64,000 bases of DNA from positions 3,658,001 through 3,722,000 of the forward strand of contig NZ_CP043342.1 in NCBI RefSeq assembly GCF_003594935.2, read 5' to 3'. The first letter of the stretch is position 1. Each line of letters opens with the position of its first letter. Shown here piece after piece: positions 28,246 through 44,908 of the stretch. Under the pieces are notes generated by a model. It was not told where the DNA came from and ran no database searches. It saw only the letters and a list, made by a program, of their open reading frames with translations. This stretch comes from Enterobacter huaxiensis. Lineage in GTDB: Bacteria > Pseudomonadota > Gammaproteobacteria > Enterobacterales > Enterobacteriaceae. The translations under genes and the position numbers were made by a program.

Positions 28246-30600
28246 CTATTTTGCGGTTACAACCTGCATTCCGGAGGGTTCATTCTGCAGTGCGAGACTC
28301 AGAACTTCCTCAATACGTTTAACCGGATGGATCTGCAGATCGGCAATCACGTTGTCCGGAATCTCTTCCAGATCGCGTTTATTCTCGTAAGGGATCAATA
28401 CGGTTTTGATCCCACCACGATGTGCCGCCAGCAGTTTCTCTTTCAGTCCACCGATTGGCAGTACCAGGCCACGCAGGGTGATTTCACCCGTCATCGCCAC
28501 ATCAGCACGTACCGGGTTACCCGTCAGGCAGGATACAAGTGCCGTACACATTGCGATACCGGCGCTTGGGCCATCTTTTGGCGTCGCCCCTTCAGGAACG
28601 TGAACGTGGATGTCGCGTTTTTCATAGAAATCCGCGTTGATGCCCAGTTTTTCCGCACGCGCACGCACTACGGTCAGCGCAGCCTGAATAGACTCCTGCA
28701 TGACTTCACCCAACGAGCCGGTGTAGGTCAGCTTGCCTTTACCCGGTACGCAGGCGGTTTCGATGGTCAGCAGATCGCCGCCCACTTCCGTCCACGCCAG
28801 ACCGGTCACCTGGCCAACGCGGTTCTCATTGTCCGCACGACCGTAGTCGAAGCGCTGAACGCCGAGGTACGCATGCAGGTTATCGCCGTTAATCACGATG
28901 TGCTTCAGGCTCTTATCCAGCAGCAGCTGTTTAACCGCCTTACGGCACAGCTTCGAGATTTCACGCTCAAGGCTACGCACGCCCGCTTCACGGGTGTAGT
29001 AGCGAATGATGCCGACAATCGCGCTGTCCTCTACGGTCAGCTCGCTGGCTTTAAGCGCGTTACGCTCAATCTGCTTCGGCAGCAGGTGCTGTTTAGCAAT
29101 GTTCAGCTTCTCGTCTTCGGTATAGCCGGAAAGACGGATCACTTCCATACGGTCGAGCAGCGGAGCCGGAATGTTCATGGAGTTAGACGTCGCCACGAAC
29201 ATGACATCGCTCAGGTCGTAGTCCACTTCCAGGTAGTGATCGCTGAACGCCACGTTTTGTTCTGGATCAAGCACTTCCAGCAGCGCCGAAGCCGGATCGC
29301 CGCGCATGTCAGACGACATTTTGTCGATCTCATCCAGCAGGAACAGCGGGTTTTTAACGCCCACTTTCGCCATTTTCTGGATCAGTTTACCCGGCATGGA
29401 GCCGATGTAGGTACGGCGGTGACCGCGGATTTCCGCTTCATCGCGCACGCCACCCAGCGCCATACGGATATACTTACGTCCGGTCGCTTTAGCGATGGAC
29501 TGGCCCAGAGAGGTTTTACCTACCCCCGGCGGTCCCACCAGACACAGGATTGGGCCTTTAATTTTGTTCACACGGCTTTGTACCGCGAGGTACTCAAGAA
29601 TGCGGTCTTTCACGCGCTCAAGGCCGTAGTGGTCGGTGTCCAGGATCTCCTGCGCCTGACGCAGGTCTTTTTTGACCTTGCTGCGGGCGTTCCACGGAAC
29701 CTGAACCATCCACTCAATGTAGCCGCGTACAACGGTCGCTTCAGCCGACATCGGAGACATCATTTTCAGCTTCTGCAGTTCTGCTTCCGCTTTCTCTTTC
29801 GCCTCTTTCGGCATCTTCGCCGCGTCGATTTTACGCTTCAGCGCTTCGTTTTCGTCCGGCGCGTCGTCCATCTCGCCCAGCTCTTTCTGAATGGCCTTCA
29901 TTTGCTCATTCAGATAGTACTCACGCTGAGATTTCTCCATCTGCTTTTTCACACGGTTGCGAATACGCTTCTCAACCTGCAGCAGATCGATTTCAGACTC
30001 CATCATCGCCATCAGATATTCCAGACGTTCATTAACGTCGGACATTTCCAGCACGGACTGTTTGTCAGCCAGCTTCAGCGGCATGTGTGCAGCGATGGTG
30101 TCCGCCAGACGCGCAGGATCGTCGATGCTGTTCAGCGACGTCAGCACTTCTGGTGGGATTTTCTTGTTCAGCTTGATATAGCCTTCAAACTGGCTAATCG
30201 CGGTGCGCACCAGCACTTCCTGCTCGCGCTCATCAAGCTCAGGCGAATCAAGGTACTCTGCCTTCGCAGAGAAGTGCTCGCCATCGTCTGACAGCGTGGT
30301 AATACGCGCACGCTGTAAACCTTCTACCAGCACCTTAACGGTGCCGTCAGGCAGCTTCAGCATTTGCAAAATAGAGGCCACGGTCCCGACGGTGAAAAGA
30401 TCGTTTACACCCGGCTCATCCGTTGATGCTTCTTTCTGCGCAACCAACATGATTTTTTTATCATGATCCATGGCGGCTTCGAGGCAACGGATAGATTTTT
30501 CCCGCCCTACAAATAAGGGTATGACCATGTGCGGATAAACCACCACATCGCGCAACGGCAATACGGGGATTTCAATGCGTTCAGAACGCTCAGGATTCAT
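28246..30600 (-). CDS. lon: ATP-dependent protease La
   Basis: 784-residue AAA+ serine protease, identical in length to E. coli Lon. The N-terminal substrate domain (1-200) and coiled coil (about 200-300) are followed by the AAA+ module (Walker [10 protein letters not shown], Walker B FLLDEIDK). The proteolytic domain has Ser679 in KDGPSAGI and Lys722 in [15 protein letters not shown], the Ser-Lys dyad. It degrades misfolded proteins, SulA, RcsA and many antitoxins, which is relevant to the toxin-antitoxin pair nearby. A heat-shock promoter lies 81-109 nt upstream. Confidence 0.99.
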   Translation of the reverse strand: MNPERSERIEIPVLPLRDVVVYPHMVIPLFVGREKSIRCLEAAMDHDKKIMLVAQKEASTDEPGVNDLFTVGTVASILQMLKLPDGTVKVLVEGLQRARITTLSDDGEHFSAKAEYLDSPELDEREQEVLVRTAISQFEGYIKLNKKIPPEVLTSLNSIDDPARLADTIAAHMPLKLADKQSVLEMSDVNERLEYLMAMMESEIDLLQVEKRIRNRVKKQMEKSQREYYLNEQMKAIQKELGEMDDAPDENEALKRKIDAAKMPKEAKEKAEAELQKLKMMSPMSAEATVVRGYIEWMVQVPWNARSKVKKDLRQAQEILDTDHYGLERVKDRILEYLAVQSRVNKIKGPILCLVGPPGVGKTSLGQSIAKATGRKYIRMALGGVRDEAEIRGHRRTYIGSMPGKLIQKMAKVGVKNPLFLLDEIDKMSSDMRGDPASALLEVLDPEQNVAFSDHYLEVDYDLSDVMFVATSNSMNIPAPLLDRMEVIRLSGYTEDEKLNIAKQHLLPKQIERNALKASELTVEDSAIVGIIRYYTREAGVRSLEREISKLCRKAVKQLLLDKSLKHIVINGDNLHAYLGVQRFDYGRADNENRVGQVTGLAWTEVGGDLLTIETACVPGKGKLTYTGSLGEVMQESIQAALTVVRARAEKLGINADFYEKRDIHVHVPEGATPKDGPSAGIAMCTALVSCLTGNPVRADVAMTGEITLRGLVLPIGGLKEKLLAAHRGGIKTVLIPYENKRDLEEIPDNVIADLQIHPVKRIEEVLSLALQNEPSGMQVVTAK

Positions 30601-30680
30601 AGAGCTCTCTCTTAGTTTAGTGTCCGCCAGGTAAGCTGGTCATGTAACTGTGCTTCACACAACCATTAACATGTAACCAG

Positions 30681-30709
30681 TATATGGGGATGTTTCCCAC
30701 ACATTCAAC
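30681..30709 (-). promoter_or_regulatory. Heat-shock (sigma32) promoter of lon
   Basis: On the minus strand GTTGAAT (30709-30703), 13 nt, CCCCATATA (30689-30681). This matches sigma32 -35/-10 elements and the E. coli lon promoter almost base for base. Confidence 0.85.
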
Positions 30710-30728
30710 GTCATGAATACGGAAAAAG

Positions 30729-30756
30729 CAAAGGGGAGATAAAATCCCCCCTTTTT
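30729..30756 (-). terminator. clpX terminator
   Basis: On the minus strand AAAGGGGGGA, a short A/T loop and TCCCCTTTGCTTTTT, 28-55 nt after the clpX stop. The uninterrupted part of the stem is about 8 bp. Confidence 0.78.
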
Positions 30757-30783
30757 GATTAACTGCTTGTATGATTTGGTGAA

Positions 30784-32058
<1,275 letters not shown>

Positions 32059-32184
32059 GAGTCCAAACCTCTTTTTAAGTTCTTTGTGCCGCACATGACG
32101 ACGCAAATGCCATTCTCAGACGCAAGCTGCTTTCGGCAGAATGCCGCCCTACCTTAGTATAGCGGCACACTCGCGTCGCGGGCA

Positions 32185-32808
32185 TCAATTACGATGGGTC
32201 AAAACGGAGTCGACTAAGCCGTACTCAACTGCCTCAGGTGCAGAGAGGAAGCGATCGCGTTCGGTATCGCGCTCGATCTGCTCGAGAGGTTGACCCGTAT
32301 GCTGCGCCATAAGTTCATTCATGCGCGCTTTTACTTTCAGAATTTCTCGAGCGTGGATTTCGATATCCGTCGCCTGGCCCTGGTAACCACCCAGCGGCTG
32401 GTGAATCATCACGCGGGAATTTGGCAGGCAGAAACGCTTGCCTTTCGCCCCTGCGGTTAACAGGAATGCCCCCATGGATGCGGCCTGTCCCATACAAATG
32501 GTGCTAACATCCGGCTTGATGAATTGCATGGTGTCGTAAATAGACATACCAGCCGTAATCACGCCGCCTGGCGAGTTGATGTACAGATAAATGTCTTTTT
32601 CCGGGTTTTCCGCTTCCAGAAACAGCATCTGCGCCACAATCAGGTTTGCCATGTGGTCTTCCACCTGGCCGGTCAGAAAGATAACGCGTTCCTTGAGCAG
32701 ACGGGAATAGATATCAAAAGAACGCTCACCACGTGAGGTCTGTTCAATAACCATTGGCACCAGAGCCATATGGGGTGCAAAGTTATCTCGTTCGCCACTG
32801 TATGACAT
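32185..32808 (-). CDS. clpP: ATP-dependent Clp protease proteolytic subunit
   Basis: 207-residue serine peptidase precursor as in E. coli; an N-terminal propeptide of about 14 residues is removed autocatalytically. The catalytic triad is Ser111 (MGQAASMG), His136 (MIHQP) and Asp185 (ERDRF). Two heptameric rings form a barrel used by ClpX and ClpA. First gene of clpP-clpX, with a sigma32 promoter upstream. The start at 32808 was chosen by homology over an open frame reaching 32886. Confidence 0.99.
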   Translation of the reverse strand: MSYSGERDNFAPHMALVPMVIEQTSRGERSFDIYSRLLKERVIFLTGQVEDHMANLIVAQMLFLEAENPEKDIYLYINSPGGVITAGMSIYDTMQFIKPDVSTICMGQAASMGAFLLTAGAKGKRFCLPNSRVMIHQPLGGYQGQATDIEIHAREILKVKARMNELMAQHTGQPLEQIERDTERDRFLSAPEAVEYGLVDSVLTHRN

Positions 32809-32903
32809 TTCCGTCTCCTGGATCAAAATTGAAAACACCTGCTGTACTGATTGTAACCTTATGGACGGATTATCAGCCAGTCTCATTCATCGTGATTACA
32901 TAC

Positions 32904-32932
32904 TTATGGGGTTCACAGTGCCCTATTTCAAG
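32904..32932 (-). promoter_or_regulatory. Heat-shock (sigma32) promoter of clpP
   Basis: On the minus strand CTTGAAA (32932-32926), 14 nt, CCCCATAA (32911-32904). Both boxes match the sigma32 consensus; about 95 nt before the clpP start. Confidence 0.87.
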
Positions 32933-33007
32933 CATAACAATCTTTTGTTGTTACGCTAACACTGAAAGGGCGTTTTAGCACTCTTCCTGGGCTATTGGTG
33001 TGATAAA

Positions 33008-33038
33008 AAAAACCCGTCGCCGGAAGGCAACGGGTTTT
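33008..33038 (-). terminator. tig terminator
   Basis: On the minus strand AAAACCCGTTGCC, TTCC, GGCGACGGGTTTTTTTT: a long stem with one mismatch and T8, after the tig stop. Confidence 0.9.
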
Positions 33039-33068
33039 CTGTTCAAACTTTAAACCGTTGGGGCGAAA

Positions 33069-34698
<1,630 letters not shown>

Positions 34699-35016
34699 TC
34701 AGGCTAAGGTGCCTGCACCGCGACAGGGCGGTGATGCAACTACCGTATCCTGCAAGCCTTCCCATTCCTTAATGGTATAGGTATGCAATGCTAGCGCATG
34801 CACGGTCGTGGAGAGTTCTTCCGACAGGGTGCTGTAGATCATGCGATGTCGGTTCAGGAAACGTTCTCCCTGAAAACGATCGCTGACCAGAACCACTTTG
34901 AAGTGGCTTTCAGAACCCGCCGGCACGTTATGACGATAGCTTTCGTCGACAACTTCGAGGAAAACAGGGTCGAACGCTGCCCTTAATTTATCTTCTATCT
35001 GCTCACGTATCATCAT
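34699..35016 (-). CDS. bolA: Stress morphology protein and Fe-S partner BolA
   Basis: 105-residue BolA, as in E. coli, starting [20 protein letters not shown]. The class II KH-like fold includes the conserved [20 protein letters not shown] and the histidines used for [2Fe-2S] binding with monothiol glutaredoxin Grx4 (GrxD). It acts as a stationary-phase and stress transcription factor affecting cell shape, biofilm and motility. GGAGG lies 8-9 nt before the ATG at 35016. A gearbox-type promoter is visible upstream. Confidence 0.96.
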   Translation of the reverse strand: MMIREQIEDKLRAAFDPVFLEVVDESYRHNVPAGSESHFKVVLVSDRFQGERFLNRHRMIYSTLSEELSTTVHALALHTYTIKEWEGLQDTVVASPPCRGAGTLA

Positions 35017-35321
35017 GAAATTACTCCTCCGACAACCCCAGGATGTCACCCATCCCTTTAAATATTAGCCGCTTTTACCGTTTCCATTACATTAAGACAA
35101 CAAATATTTAGCTTTCGTCTGATTTTCTCATTCAAAGGAATGAAGTTAACTGTGAGGCTCACACGTTTTGTCATTTACGGGTGGAGAAAAGGGCTAAGCG
35201 GGTCAGATTTCAGACAAGGCGATGAATTTACATGCGTTGACCACTTCCCCTGGCCGTTGGCGATGTTATGATGGCGGCAATTTTTCTCTTTATATGCTTA
35301 CGATTCGTTGAGAACCTGAAA
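35017..35321. other. bolA-yajG divergent region
   Basis: 305 nt between divergent bolA and yajG. It holds the bolA promoters (see the gearbox element) and, near 35265-35320, the yajG leader. Nothing else could be assigned. Confidence 0.55.
35064..35072 (-). promoter_or_regulatory. Gearbox -10 element of bolA
   Basis: On the minus strand CGGCTAATA, one base different from the E. coli bolA1p gearbox -10 (CGGCTAGTA), 48-56 nt upstream of the start codon. In E. coli this promoter is sigmaS-dependent and growth-rate inverse. Confidence 0.6.
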
Positions 35322-35900
35322 ATGTTAAAAAAAATCTTCTTTCCGTTGGTAGCACTTTTCATGCTGGCAGGCTGTGCAACCCCGCCAACGACAATTGATG
35401 TTTCACCAAAAATCACCCTGCCTCAGCAGGATCCAAGCCTGATGGGCGTGACCGTTAGCATCAACGGTGCCGATCAGCGTCAGGATCAGGCGCTGGCGAA
35501 AGTCACTCGCGACAATCAGCAGGTTGTCCTGACCGCTTCCCGCGACCTGCGCTTCCTGCTGCAGGAAGTGCTGGAGAAACAGATGACCTCCCGCGGTTAC
35601 ATGGTTGGCCCAAGCGGCGCGGTTGATCTGCAGATCATCGTGAACAATCTGTACGCAGACGTATCCCAGGGTAACGTTCGCTACAATATCGCGACCAAAG
35701 CCGATATCGCCATCATCGCAACCGCGAAGAACGGCAATAAGATGAACAAAAACTACCGTGCGAGCTATTCGGTTGAAGGCGCATTCCAGGCGTCCAACAA
35801 AAATATCGCCGACGCGGTTAACAGCGTGCTGACTGACACTATTGCCGATATGGCACAGGACACCAGCATTCACGACTTCATCAAGCAGAACGCGCGTTAA
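35322..35900 (+). CDS. yajG: YajG outer-membrane lipoprotein
   Basis: 192-residue lipoprotein, the length of E. coli YajG. The signal peptide MLKKIFFPLVALFMLAGC has lipobox LAGC with Cys18. The body (YajG/DUF-type) includes VTVSINGADQRQDQALAKVT and RDLRFLLQEVLEKQM. Function unproven. It lies 45 nt upstream of ampG, and co-transcription has been described in E. coli-type genomes. The start at 35322 was chosen because it gives the signal peptide; the frame is open from 35268. Confidence 0.93.
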   Translation: MLKKIFFPLVALFMLAGCATPPTTIDVSPKITLPQQDPSLMGVTVSINGADQRQDQALAKVTRDNQQVVLTASRDLRFLLQEVLEKQMTSRGYMVGPSGAVDLQIIVNNLYADVSQGNVRYNIATKADIAIIATAKNGNKMNKNYRASYSVEGAFQASNKNIADAVNSVLTDTIADMAQDTSIHDFIKQNAR

Positions 35901-35945
35901 TCCCGCTGACTGACCCGGTGCATAGCCGGGTCAGTTTTATAAAAC

Positions 35946-37421
35946 ATGTCCAGTCACTACTTACGCATTTTCCAGCAACCGAAATCAGCCATTCTGCTGA
36001 TCCTCGGCTTCGCCTCCGGTTTACCGCTCGCGCTCACCTCCGGCACGCTCCAGGCGTGGATGACCGTCGAGAATATCGATCTCAAAACCATCGGCTTCTT
36101 CTCGCTTGTCGGCCAGGCTTACGTCTTTAAGTTCCTGTGGTCGCCGGTGATGGACCGCTACACGCCGCCGTTCCTCGGGCGACGTCGCGGTTGGTTAGTA
36201 ATAACGCAGCTTCTCTTGCTCATGGCGATCGCCGCGATGGGCTTTCTTGAACCGTCAACGCAGCTGCGCTGGATGGCCGCTCTTGCGGTGGTCATCGCCT
36301 TCTGTTCCGCTTCGCAGGATATCGTTTTCGACGCCTGGAAGACGGACGTTCTGCCCGCTGACGAGCGCGGTGCCGGGGCGGCCATTAGCGTACTCGGCTA
36401 TCGTCTTGGGATGCTGGTTTCCGGCGGTCTGGCGCTCTGGCTTGCCGACCGCTATCTCGGCTGGCAGGGCATGTACTGGCTGATGGCCGCGCTGCTCATC
36501 CCCTGTATTATTGCCACCCTGCTTGCACCTGAACCAAGCGACGTGATCCCGGTTCCACGCTCGCTGGAGCAGGCCGTTGCCGAACCGCTGCGCGACTTCT
36601 TTGGCCGCAACAATGCCTGGCTCATCCTGCTGCTGATCGTCCTTTATAAGCTGGGCGATGCGTTTGCCATGAGCCTGACCACGACCTTCCTCATCCGCGG
36701 CGTCGGGTTTGATGCTGGCGAAGTGGGGGTAGTAAACAAAACGCTCGGCCTGTTTGCCACTATCGTCGGCGCCCTGTACGGCGGCGTGTTGATGCAGCGT
36801 CTGACGCTGTTCCGCGCCCTGCTGATCTTCGGCATCCTGCAGGGGGCATCGAACGCGGGGTACTGGCTGCTTTCGATCACCGATAAACATATGATCAGCA
36901 TGGCGACGGCGGTGTTCTTCGAAAACCTCTGCGGCGGGATGGGAACGGCAGCCTTTGTCGCCCTGCTGATGACCCTGTGCAACAAATCATTTTCCGCCAC
37001 GCAGTTTGCCCTGCTCTCGGCGCTTTCCGCCGTCGGACGCGTTTACGTTGGCCCCATTGCCGGCTGGTTTGTTGAAGCCCACGGCTGGCCAACCTTTTAT
37101 CTCTTCTCGGTGGTCGCGGCCGTACCGGGGATTTTATTGCTGCTGGTCTGTCGCCAGACGCTGGAATATACCCAGCGTACAGAACACTTTATGCCGCGTA
37201 CCGAATATCATCGAGCCTACCGCTTTGCCTTACGTCTGCTAATGGTGGGTTGCCTTGCGCTGGTATTATGGCTTGCGGTGCTGATCGTCAATGCGACAAC
37301 CGCGCTGGCGCTCCCGCTTGAAGGCCTGTTGCTGGACATCGGCGCCCTGCTGGCTATCGTCGGGATCGTGCTTGGTGGCGTCCTTGATTATCTGGCTTTA
37401 CGCAAAACGCAATTGACCTGA
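35946..37421 (+). CDS. ampG: Muropeptide permease AmpG
   Basis: 491-residue inner-membrane MFS-type permease, the same length as in E. coli, with twelve to fourteen hydrophobic segments. It begins MSSHYLRIFQQPKSAILLIL. It imports GlcNAc-anhydro-MurNAc peptides released by wall turnover so they can be recycled. In Enterobacter-type hosts the imported anhydro-muropeptides also trigger AmpR-dependent induction of chromosomal AmpC beta-lactamase, so this gene affects beta-lactam susceptibility. No ampC or ampR is in this window. Confidence 0.96.
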   Translation: MSSHYLRIFQQPKSAILLILGFASGLPLALTSGTLQAWMTVENIDLKTIGFFSLVGQAYVFKFLWSPVMDRYTPPFLGRRRGWLVITQLLLLMAIAAMGFLEPSTQLRWMAALAVVIAFCSASQDIVFDAWKTDVLPADERGAGAAISVLGYRLGMLVSGGLALWLADRYLGWQGMYWLMAALLIPCIIATLLAPEPSDVIPVPRSLEQAVAEPLRDFFGRNNAWLILLLIVLYKLGDAFAMSLTTTFLIRGVGFDAGEVGVVNKTLGLFATIVGALYGGVLMQRLTLFRALLIFGILQGASNAGYWLLSITDKHMISMATAVFFENLCGGMGTAAFVALLMTLCNKSFSATQFALLSALSAVGRVYVGPIAGWFVEAHGWPTFYLFSVVAAVPGILLLLVCRQTLEYTQRTEHFMPRTEYHRAYRFALRLLMVGCLALVLWLAVLIVNATTALALPLEGLLLDIGALLAIVGIVLGGVLDYLALRKTQLT

Positions 37422-37443
37422 AGAAAAAAGCGAAAGGTTATTT

Positions 37444-37476
37444 CCCGTTGTAATCACGATGCGTAATTATAACGGG
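37444..37476. terminator. Imperfect hairpin after ampG
   Basis: CCCGTTGTAAT and ATTATAACGGG pair at 10 of 11 positions around an 11-nt loop, 23 nt after the ampG stop. No T-run follows, so it may be a terminator, a stability element or a binding site. Confidence 0.4.
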
Positions 37477-37821
37477 AGAATAAACGCCAGCTGATAAAAA
37501 AAATATTTGTTGTTTTGTGCGGGATAGCTTTCGGAAATTATAGGAGCCAATTCCAAAACGGTATTTTTCATTAAACGATTCAGCTTTTGAAAGATTGAAT
37601 TTTCGTTTTTTAATTGTCTTTATATTGATAATTATTTGTTAATTTTTTGTATATTTTTAACAATGGTTATACCAATTGCCCCTTTTAGGGTATGCTTGGG
37701 GGACCATTCGTTATAAAGCCCATGCCGTGCGGCTTTTGTCTGAAAAAGCGACATAATTTGCAACACTTGTGACATGCGCGGCAGAACCCAGTAACACCTT
37801 CCTGACACAGTCCTAATGATG

Positions 37822-37850
37822 TTTACAGTAATGTAACCTTCCCGTAAAAT
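37822..37850 (+). promoter_or_regulatory. Sigma70 promoter of cyoABCDE
   Basis: -35 TTTACA (37822-37827), 17 nt, -10 TAAAAT (37845-37850): five of six matches in each box at optimal spacing. The expected start is about 43 nt before the cyoA ATG. Confidence 0.75.
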
Positions 37851-37899
37851 GCCCCCACACTTTAAACGCCACCAGACTCCGTGGAATTGAGGTCGTTAA

Positions 37900-41458
<3,559 letters not shown>

Positions 41459-41459
<1 letters not shown>

Positions 41460-41785
41460 TGAGTCATTCAAACGATCATGGCGCTTCCCACGGTAGCGTA
41501 AAAACCTACATGACAGGTTTCATCCTGTCGATCATCCTGACGGTGATCCCGTTCTGGATGGTGATGAACGGTTCTGCATCTAAGCCGGTTATTCTGGGCG
41601 TCATCCTGGTAACCGCTGTGATTCAGATTCTGGTGCATCTGGTTTGCTTCCTGCACATGAACACCAAGTCCGATGAAGGCTGGAATATGACGGCCTTTAT
41701 CTTTACCGTGATTATCATCGCTATCCTGGTAGTCGGTTCCATCTGGATTATGTGGAACCTTAACTACAACATGATGGTTCACTAA
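41459..41785 (+). CDS. cyoD: Cytochrome bo3 ubiquinol oxidase subunit IV
   Basis: 108-residue three-helix subunit IV beginning [20 protein letters not shown], one residue shorter than E. coli CyoD. It helps CuB insertion and complex stability. The start codon overlaps the cyoC stop by 1 nt; the frame continues upstream into cyoC, but homology fixes the start. It is followed 11 nt later by cyoE. Confidence 0.97.
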
Positions 41786-41796
41786 GAGCGGCGAGT

Positions 41797-42684
41797 ATGT
41801 TTAAGCAATACCTGCAAGTAACAAAACCAGGCATCATCTTTGGCAACCTGATCTCCGTGATTGGAGGGTTCCTGCTGGCCTCTAAGGGCAGCATCGATTA
41901 CGCCCTCTTTATCTACACGCTGGTCGGTGTGTCACTGGTTGTTGCGTCCGGTTGTGTATTTAACAACTACATCGACATGGATATCGACAAGAAGATGGAA
42001 AGGACCAAAAATCGGGTGCTGGTGAAAGGCCTGATCGCCCCTTCCGTCTCGCTGGTGTACGCCACCTTGCTGGGTATTGCTGGCTTTATGCTCCTGTGGT
42101 TTGGTGCTAACCCGCTGGCCTGCTGGCTGGGGGTGATGGGGTTCGTTGTCTATGTGGGCGTCTACAGCCTGTATATGAAACGTCACTCCGTTTACGGTAC
42201 GCTGATTGGTTCTCTCTCCGGCGCTGCGCCGCCGGTGATTGGCTACTGCGCCGTCACGAACGAGTTCGACAGCGGTGCGCTGATCCTGCTGGCTATCTTT
42301 AGCCTGTGGCAGATGCCGCACTCCTATGCCATCGCGATTTTCCGCTTTAAGGATTATCAGGCAGCGAACATCCCGGTTCTGCCGGTCGTGAAAGGCATTT
42401 CGGTTGCCAAGAACCACATCACGCTCTACATCATCGCCTTTGCTGTAGCAACGCTGATGCTCTCTCTGGGCGGTTACGCTGGATATAAATATCTGGTCGT
42501 GGCAGCTGCGGTGAGCGTCTGGTGGCTCGGTATGGCCCTGCGGGGGTATAAAGTGGAAGATGACAAAGTTTGGGCACGCAAGCTGTTTGTGTTCTCGATT
42601 GTCGCCATCACCTCTCTGTCCGTGATGATGTCCGTGGACTTCATGGTGCCAGATTCACACAGCCTGCTGACGTACGTCTGGTAA
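41797..42684 (+). CDS. cyoE: Protohaem IX farnesyltransferase (haem O synthase)
   Basis: 295-residue UbiA-family prenyltransferase with nine membrane segments. It adds farnesyl to haem B to give haem O for the bo3 centre. The two Asp-rich motifs are [18 protein letters not shown] (NDxxDxxxD type) and [17 protein letters not shown]. One residue shorter than E. coli CyoE. Last gene of the operon, with a strong terminator 17 nt after the stop. Confidence 0.98.
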   Translation: MFKQYLQVTKPGIIFGNLISVIGGFLLASKGSIDYALFIYTLVGVSLVVASGCVFNNYIDMDIDKKMERTKNRVLVKGLIAPSVSLVYATLLGIAGFMLLWFGANPLACWLGVMGFVVYVGVYSLYMKRHSVYGTLIGSLSGAAPPVIGYCAVTNEFDSGALILLAIFSLWQMPHSYAIAIFRFKDYQAANIPVLPVVKGISVAKNHITLYIIAFAVATLMLSLGGYAGYKYLVVAAAVSVWWLGMALRGYKVEDDKVWARKLFVFSIVAITSLSVMMSVDFMVPDSHSLLTYVW

Positions 42685-42700
42685 GCGTGCTGAATTGAAA

Positions 42701-42730
42701 AAGCCAGGTTAATCACCTGGCTTTTTTTTT
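42701..42730 (+). terminator. cyo operon terminator
   Basis: AAGCCAGGT, 5 nt, ACCTGGCTT then T8: a canonical intrinsic terminator. Confidence 0.93.
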
Positions 42731-42803
42731 GCCCGGCGGCGCTACGCTTGCACGGGCCTACGGGATCGGTAGGTCGGGTAAGGCATTGCCGTCACCCGCC
42801 GCG
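42731..42803. repeat. REP/BIME-type element
   Basis: Begins GCCCGGCGGCGCTACGC and includes an inverted partner TAGGTCGGGTAAGGC. The GGCGCTACGC and GGGTAAGGC segments are the local REP signature, shared with the elements at 46388, 52189 and 57704. Confidence 0.72.
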
Positions 42804-42897
42804 GTTTTGCACGATGGTAATATCTCTTAAACAAACACCTGTTTACCGCACTTAACGCCCCGCCTAAACTAGTGCCTGCTTTTGAACTGAGGTGGTA

Positions 42898-44259
42898 ATG
42901 AACGATTATAAAATGACGCCAGGCGAGCTACGCGCGACCTGGGGCTTAGGGACTGTTTTCTCGCTACGGATGCTTGGCATGTTTATGGTCCTGCCTGTTC
43001 TGACCACGTACGGTATGGCACTGCAGGGCGCCAGCGAAGCGTTGATTGGCCTGGCCATTGGCATTTACGGTTTGGCCCAGGCGGTCTTCCAGATCCCCTT
43101 TGGTCTGCTTTCAGACCGCGTCGGCCGTAAACCGCTGATTGTCGGCGGACTGCTGGTGTTCGTGCTCGGCAGCATTATAGCCGCCCTCTCCCACTCCATC
43201 TGGGGCATTATTCTTGGCCGCGCCCTGCAGGGCTCCGGCGCGATTGCCGCCGCCGTGATGGCGCTGCTGTCGGACCTCACCCGCGAGCAGAACCGCACCA
43301 AGGCGATGGCCTTTATCGGCGTCAGCTTCGGCGTGACGTTCGCGATTGCGATGGTGCTCGGCCCGATCGTTACCCATAAGCTGGGCCTGCACGCCCTGTT
43401 CTGGATGATTGCGGTACTGGCGACTATCGGTATTGCGCTGACGCTTTGGGTGGTGCCCGACAGTAAAAATCACGTCCTCAACCGCGAGTCCGGGATGGTG
43501 AAAGGCTGCTTCAGCAAAGTGATTGTCGAGCCGCGCCTGCTGAAGCTGAACTTTGGCATTATGTGTCTGCATATCCTGCTGATGTCGACCTTCGTCGCCC
43601 TGCCCGGCCAGCTTGCCGCCGCGGGCTTCCCCGCCGCCGAGCACTGGAAAATCTATCTGGTGACGATGCTGATCTCATTCGTCTCCGTGGTGCCGTTTAT
43701 TATCTACGCGGAAGTGAAGCGCAAAATGAAGCGCGTTTTCGTGGGCTGCGTGGCGCTCCTGCTGATTGCCGAAATCGTGCTGTGGGGTTCTGGTCCGCAC
43801 TTCTGGGAACTGGTTATCGGCGTACAGATCTTCTTCCTGGCCTTTAACCTGATGGAAGCGCTGCTGCCGTCGCTCATCAGCAAGGAATCCCCTGCCGGCT
43901 ACAAAGGGACGGCAATGGGCATTTACTCCACCAGCCAGTTTCTCGGCGTGGCGATTGGCGGCTCGCTCGGCGGGTGGGTGGACGGCCTGTTTGATTCGCA
44001 AACCGTGTTTCTTGCGGGGGCATTGCTGGCGATGGTCTGGCTGCTGGTCGCCAGCACCATGAAAGAGCCGCGCTACGTAAGCAGCCTGCGCGTGGAAATT
44101 CCGGATGATGTCGACATTAGCGATGCGCTGAAAGCGCGTCTGGCAGCAAAAGAGGGTGTAACTGACGTGCTGATTGTCCCGGATGAACGCAGCGCCTACG
44201 TCAAAATAGACAGTAAGGTCACCAACCGCTTCGAGGTAGAACAGGCTTTGAAAGCGTAA
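42898..44259 (+). CDS. yajR: MFS transporter YajR
   Basis: 453-residue major facilitator with twelve TM helices. Motif A is GLLSDRVGRKPLIVGG between TM2 and TM3. A C-terminal cytoplasmic YAM domain (about 388-453) has the ferredoxin-like fold described for E. coli YajR. It is a proton-driven exporter of unknown substrate. The start at 42898 follows GAGGTGG; a GTG two codons upstream is within that ribosome site. Confidence 0.94.
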   Translation: MNDYKMTPGELRATWGLGTVFSLRMLGMFMVLPVLTTYGMALQGASEALIGLAIGIYGLAQAVFQIPFGLLSDRVGRKPLIVGGLLVFVLGSIIAALSHSIWGIILGRALQGSGAIAAAVMALLSDLTREQNRTKAMAFIGVSFGVTFAIAMVLGPIVTHKLGLHALFWMIAVLATIGIALTLWVVPDSKNHVLNRESGMVKGCFSKVIVEPRLLKLNFGIMCLHILLMSTFVALPGQLAAAGFPAAEHWKIYLVTMLISFVSVVPFIIYAEVKRKMKRVFVGCVALLLIAEIVLWGSGPHFWELVIGVQIFFLAFNLMEALLPSLISKESPAGYKGTAMGIYSTSQFLGVAIGGSLGGWVDGLFDSQTVFLAGALLAMVWLLVASTMKEPRYVSSLRVEIPDDVDISDALKARLAAKEGVTDVLIVPDERSAYVKIDSKVTNRFEVEQALKA

Positions 44260-44260
44260 A

Positions 44261-44287
44261 AAAATGCCCGGTTGAACCGGGCATTTT
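44261..44287. terminator. Bidirectional terminator between yajR and yajQ
   Basis: AAAATGCCCGG, TTGAA, CCGGGCATTTT: a perfect 11-bp stem with A and T runs on both sides, in the 32-nt gap between the convergent genes. Confidence 0.92.
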
Positions 44288-44291
44288 TGTT

Positions 44292-44783
44292 TTAATCGCG
44301 GAAGTTTTTGAACTGGAAAGGCTGCCCCAGATCGCCGCCGCGAATAAGCGCCATCACGCCCTGCAGATCGTCACGAGATTTCCCGGTCACGCGGATCTCT
44401 TCGCCCTGGATTTGCGCCTGAACCTTCAGCTTGCTGTCTTTGATAAGCTTAACGATTTTCTTCTGCACCGCGCTCTCGATGCCCTGCTTCAGCTTGGCTT
44501 CAACGAACCAGGTTTTGCCGCTGTGCACGAACTCTTCCGGCACGTCCAGCGAGGTTCCTTCAATGCCGCGCTTCAGCAGCTTGGCGCGCAGAATATCGAG
44601 CAGCTGGTTAACCTGGAAGTCAGACTCGCTCAGCACCTTGATGGTCTTATTTGCGTCGTTCAGTTCAAAACTCGCCTCAACGCCGCGAAAATCGAAACGT
44701 GACTCAACTTCACGGCTTGCGTTGTCCACGCCGTTGCGAACTTCCTGGATATCAACTTCGGAAACAATATCGAAAGATGGCAT
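44292..44783 (-). CDS. yajQ: YajQ-family nucleotide-binding protein
   Basis: 163-residue protein with two ferredoxin-like domains, beginning [20 protein letters not shown]. Homologues bind cyclic di-GMP in Xanthomonas and Pseudomonas and nucleic acids in vitro, so it may link to c-di-GMP signalling (see pdeB). The length and ends agree with E. coli YajQ. The start at 44783 is by homology; the frame is open to 44849. Confidence 0.95.
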   Translation of the reverse strand: MPSFDIVSEVDIQEVRNGVDNASREVESRFDFRGVEASFELNDANKTIKVLSESDFQVNQLLDILRAKLLKRGIEGTSLDVPEEFVHSGKTWFVEAKLKQGIESAVQKKIVKLIKDSKLKVQAQIQGEEIRVTGKSRDDLQGVMALIRGGDLGQPFQFKNFRD

Positions 44784-44908
44784 CTTTTCTTCTCCTTTCA
44801 TTTTTGTTGCGTTGCATAATACCCGCAACAAGGCATAACTCAAAAGCATAGTCGACGGCGCTATACTTAGGCCGTAACACCTGGCGCAGTTGCAGGTGAG
44901 GAGGATAA

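Larger units (their letters stand above)
37422..37899. other. ampG-cyoA intergenic region
   Basis: 478 nt without a credible gene. The first half is strongly AT-rich (37500-37660). It contains an imperfect hairpin after ampG (37444-37476) and the cyo promoter (37822-37850). The space fits the multi-factor control known for cyo (ArcA, Fnr, Fur, CRP), but no site for these was assigned with confidence. Confidence 0.65.

Noticed and set aside
28327..30291. A 654-codon open frame on the plus strand across lon
   Set aside because: It is antisense to the complete, highly conserved lon gene and has no family resemblance or ribosome site; such shadows arise from codon bias in GC-rich genes.
37444..37476. 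Riboswitch or attenuator upstream of cyoA
   Set aside because: The hairpin lies far upstream of the likely cyo promoter and belongs to the ampG transcript; no known riboswitch core is present.
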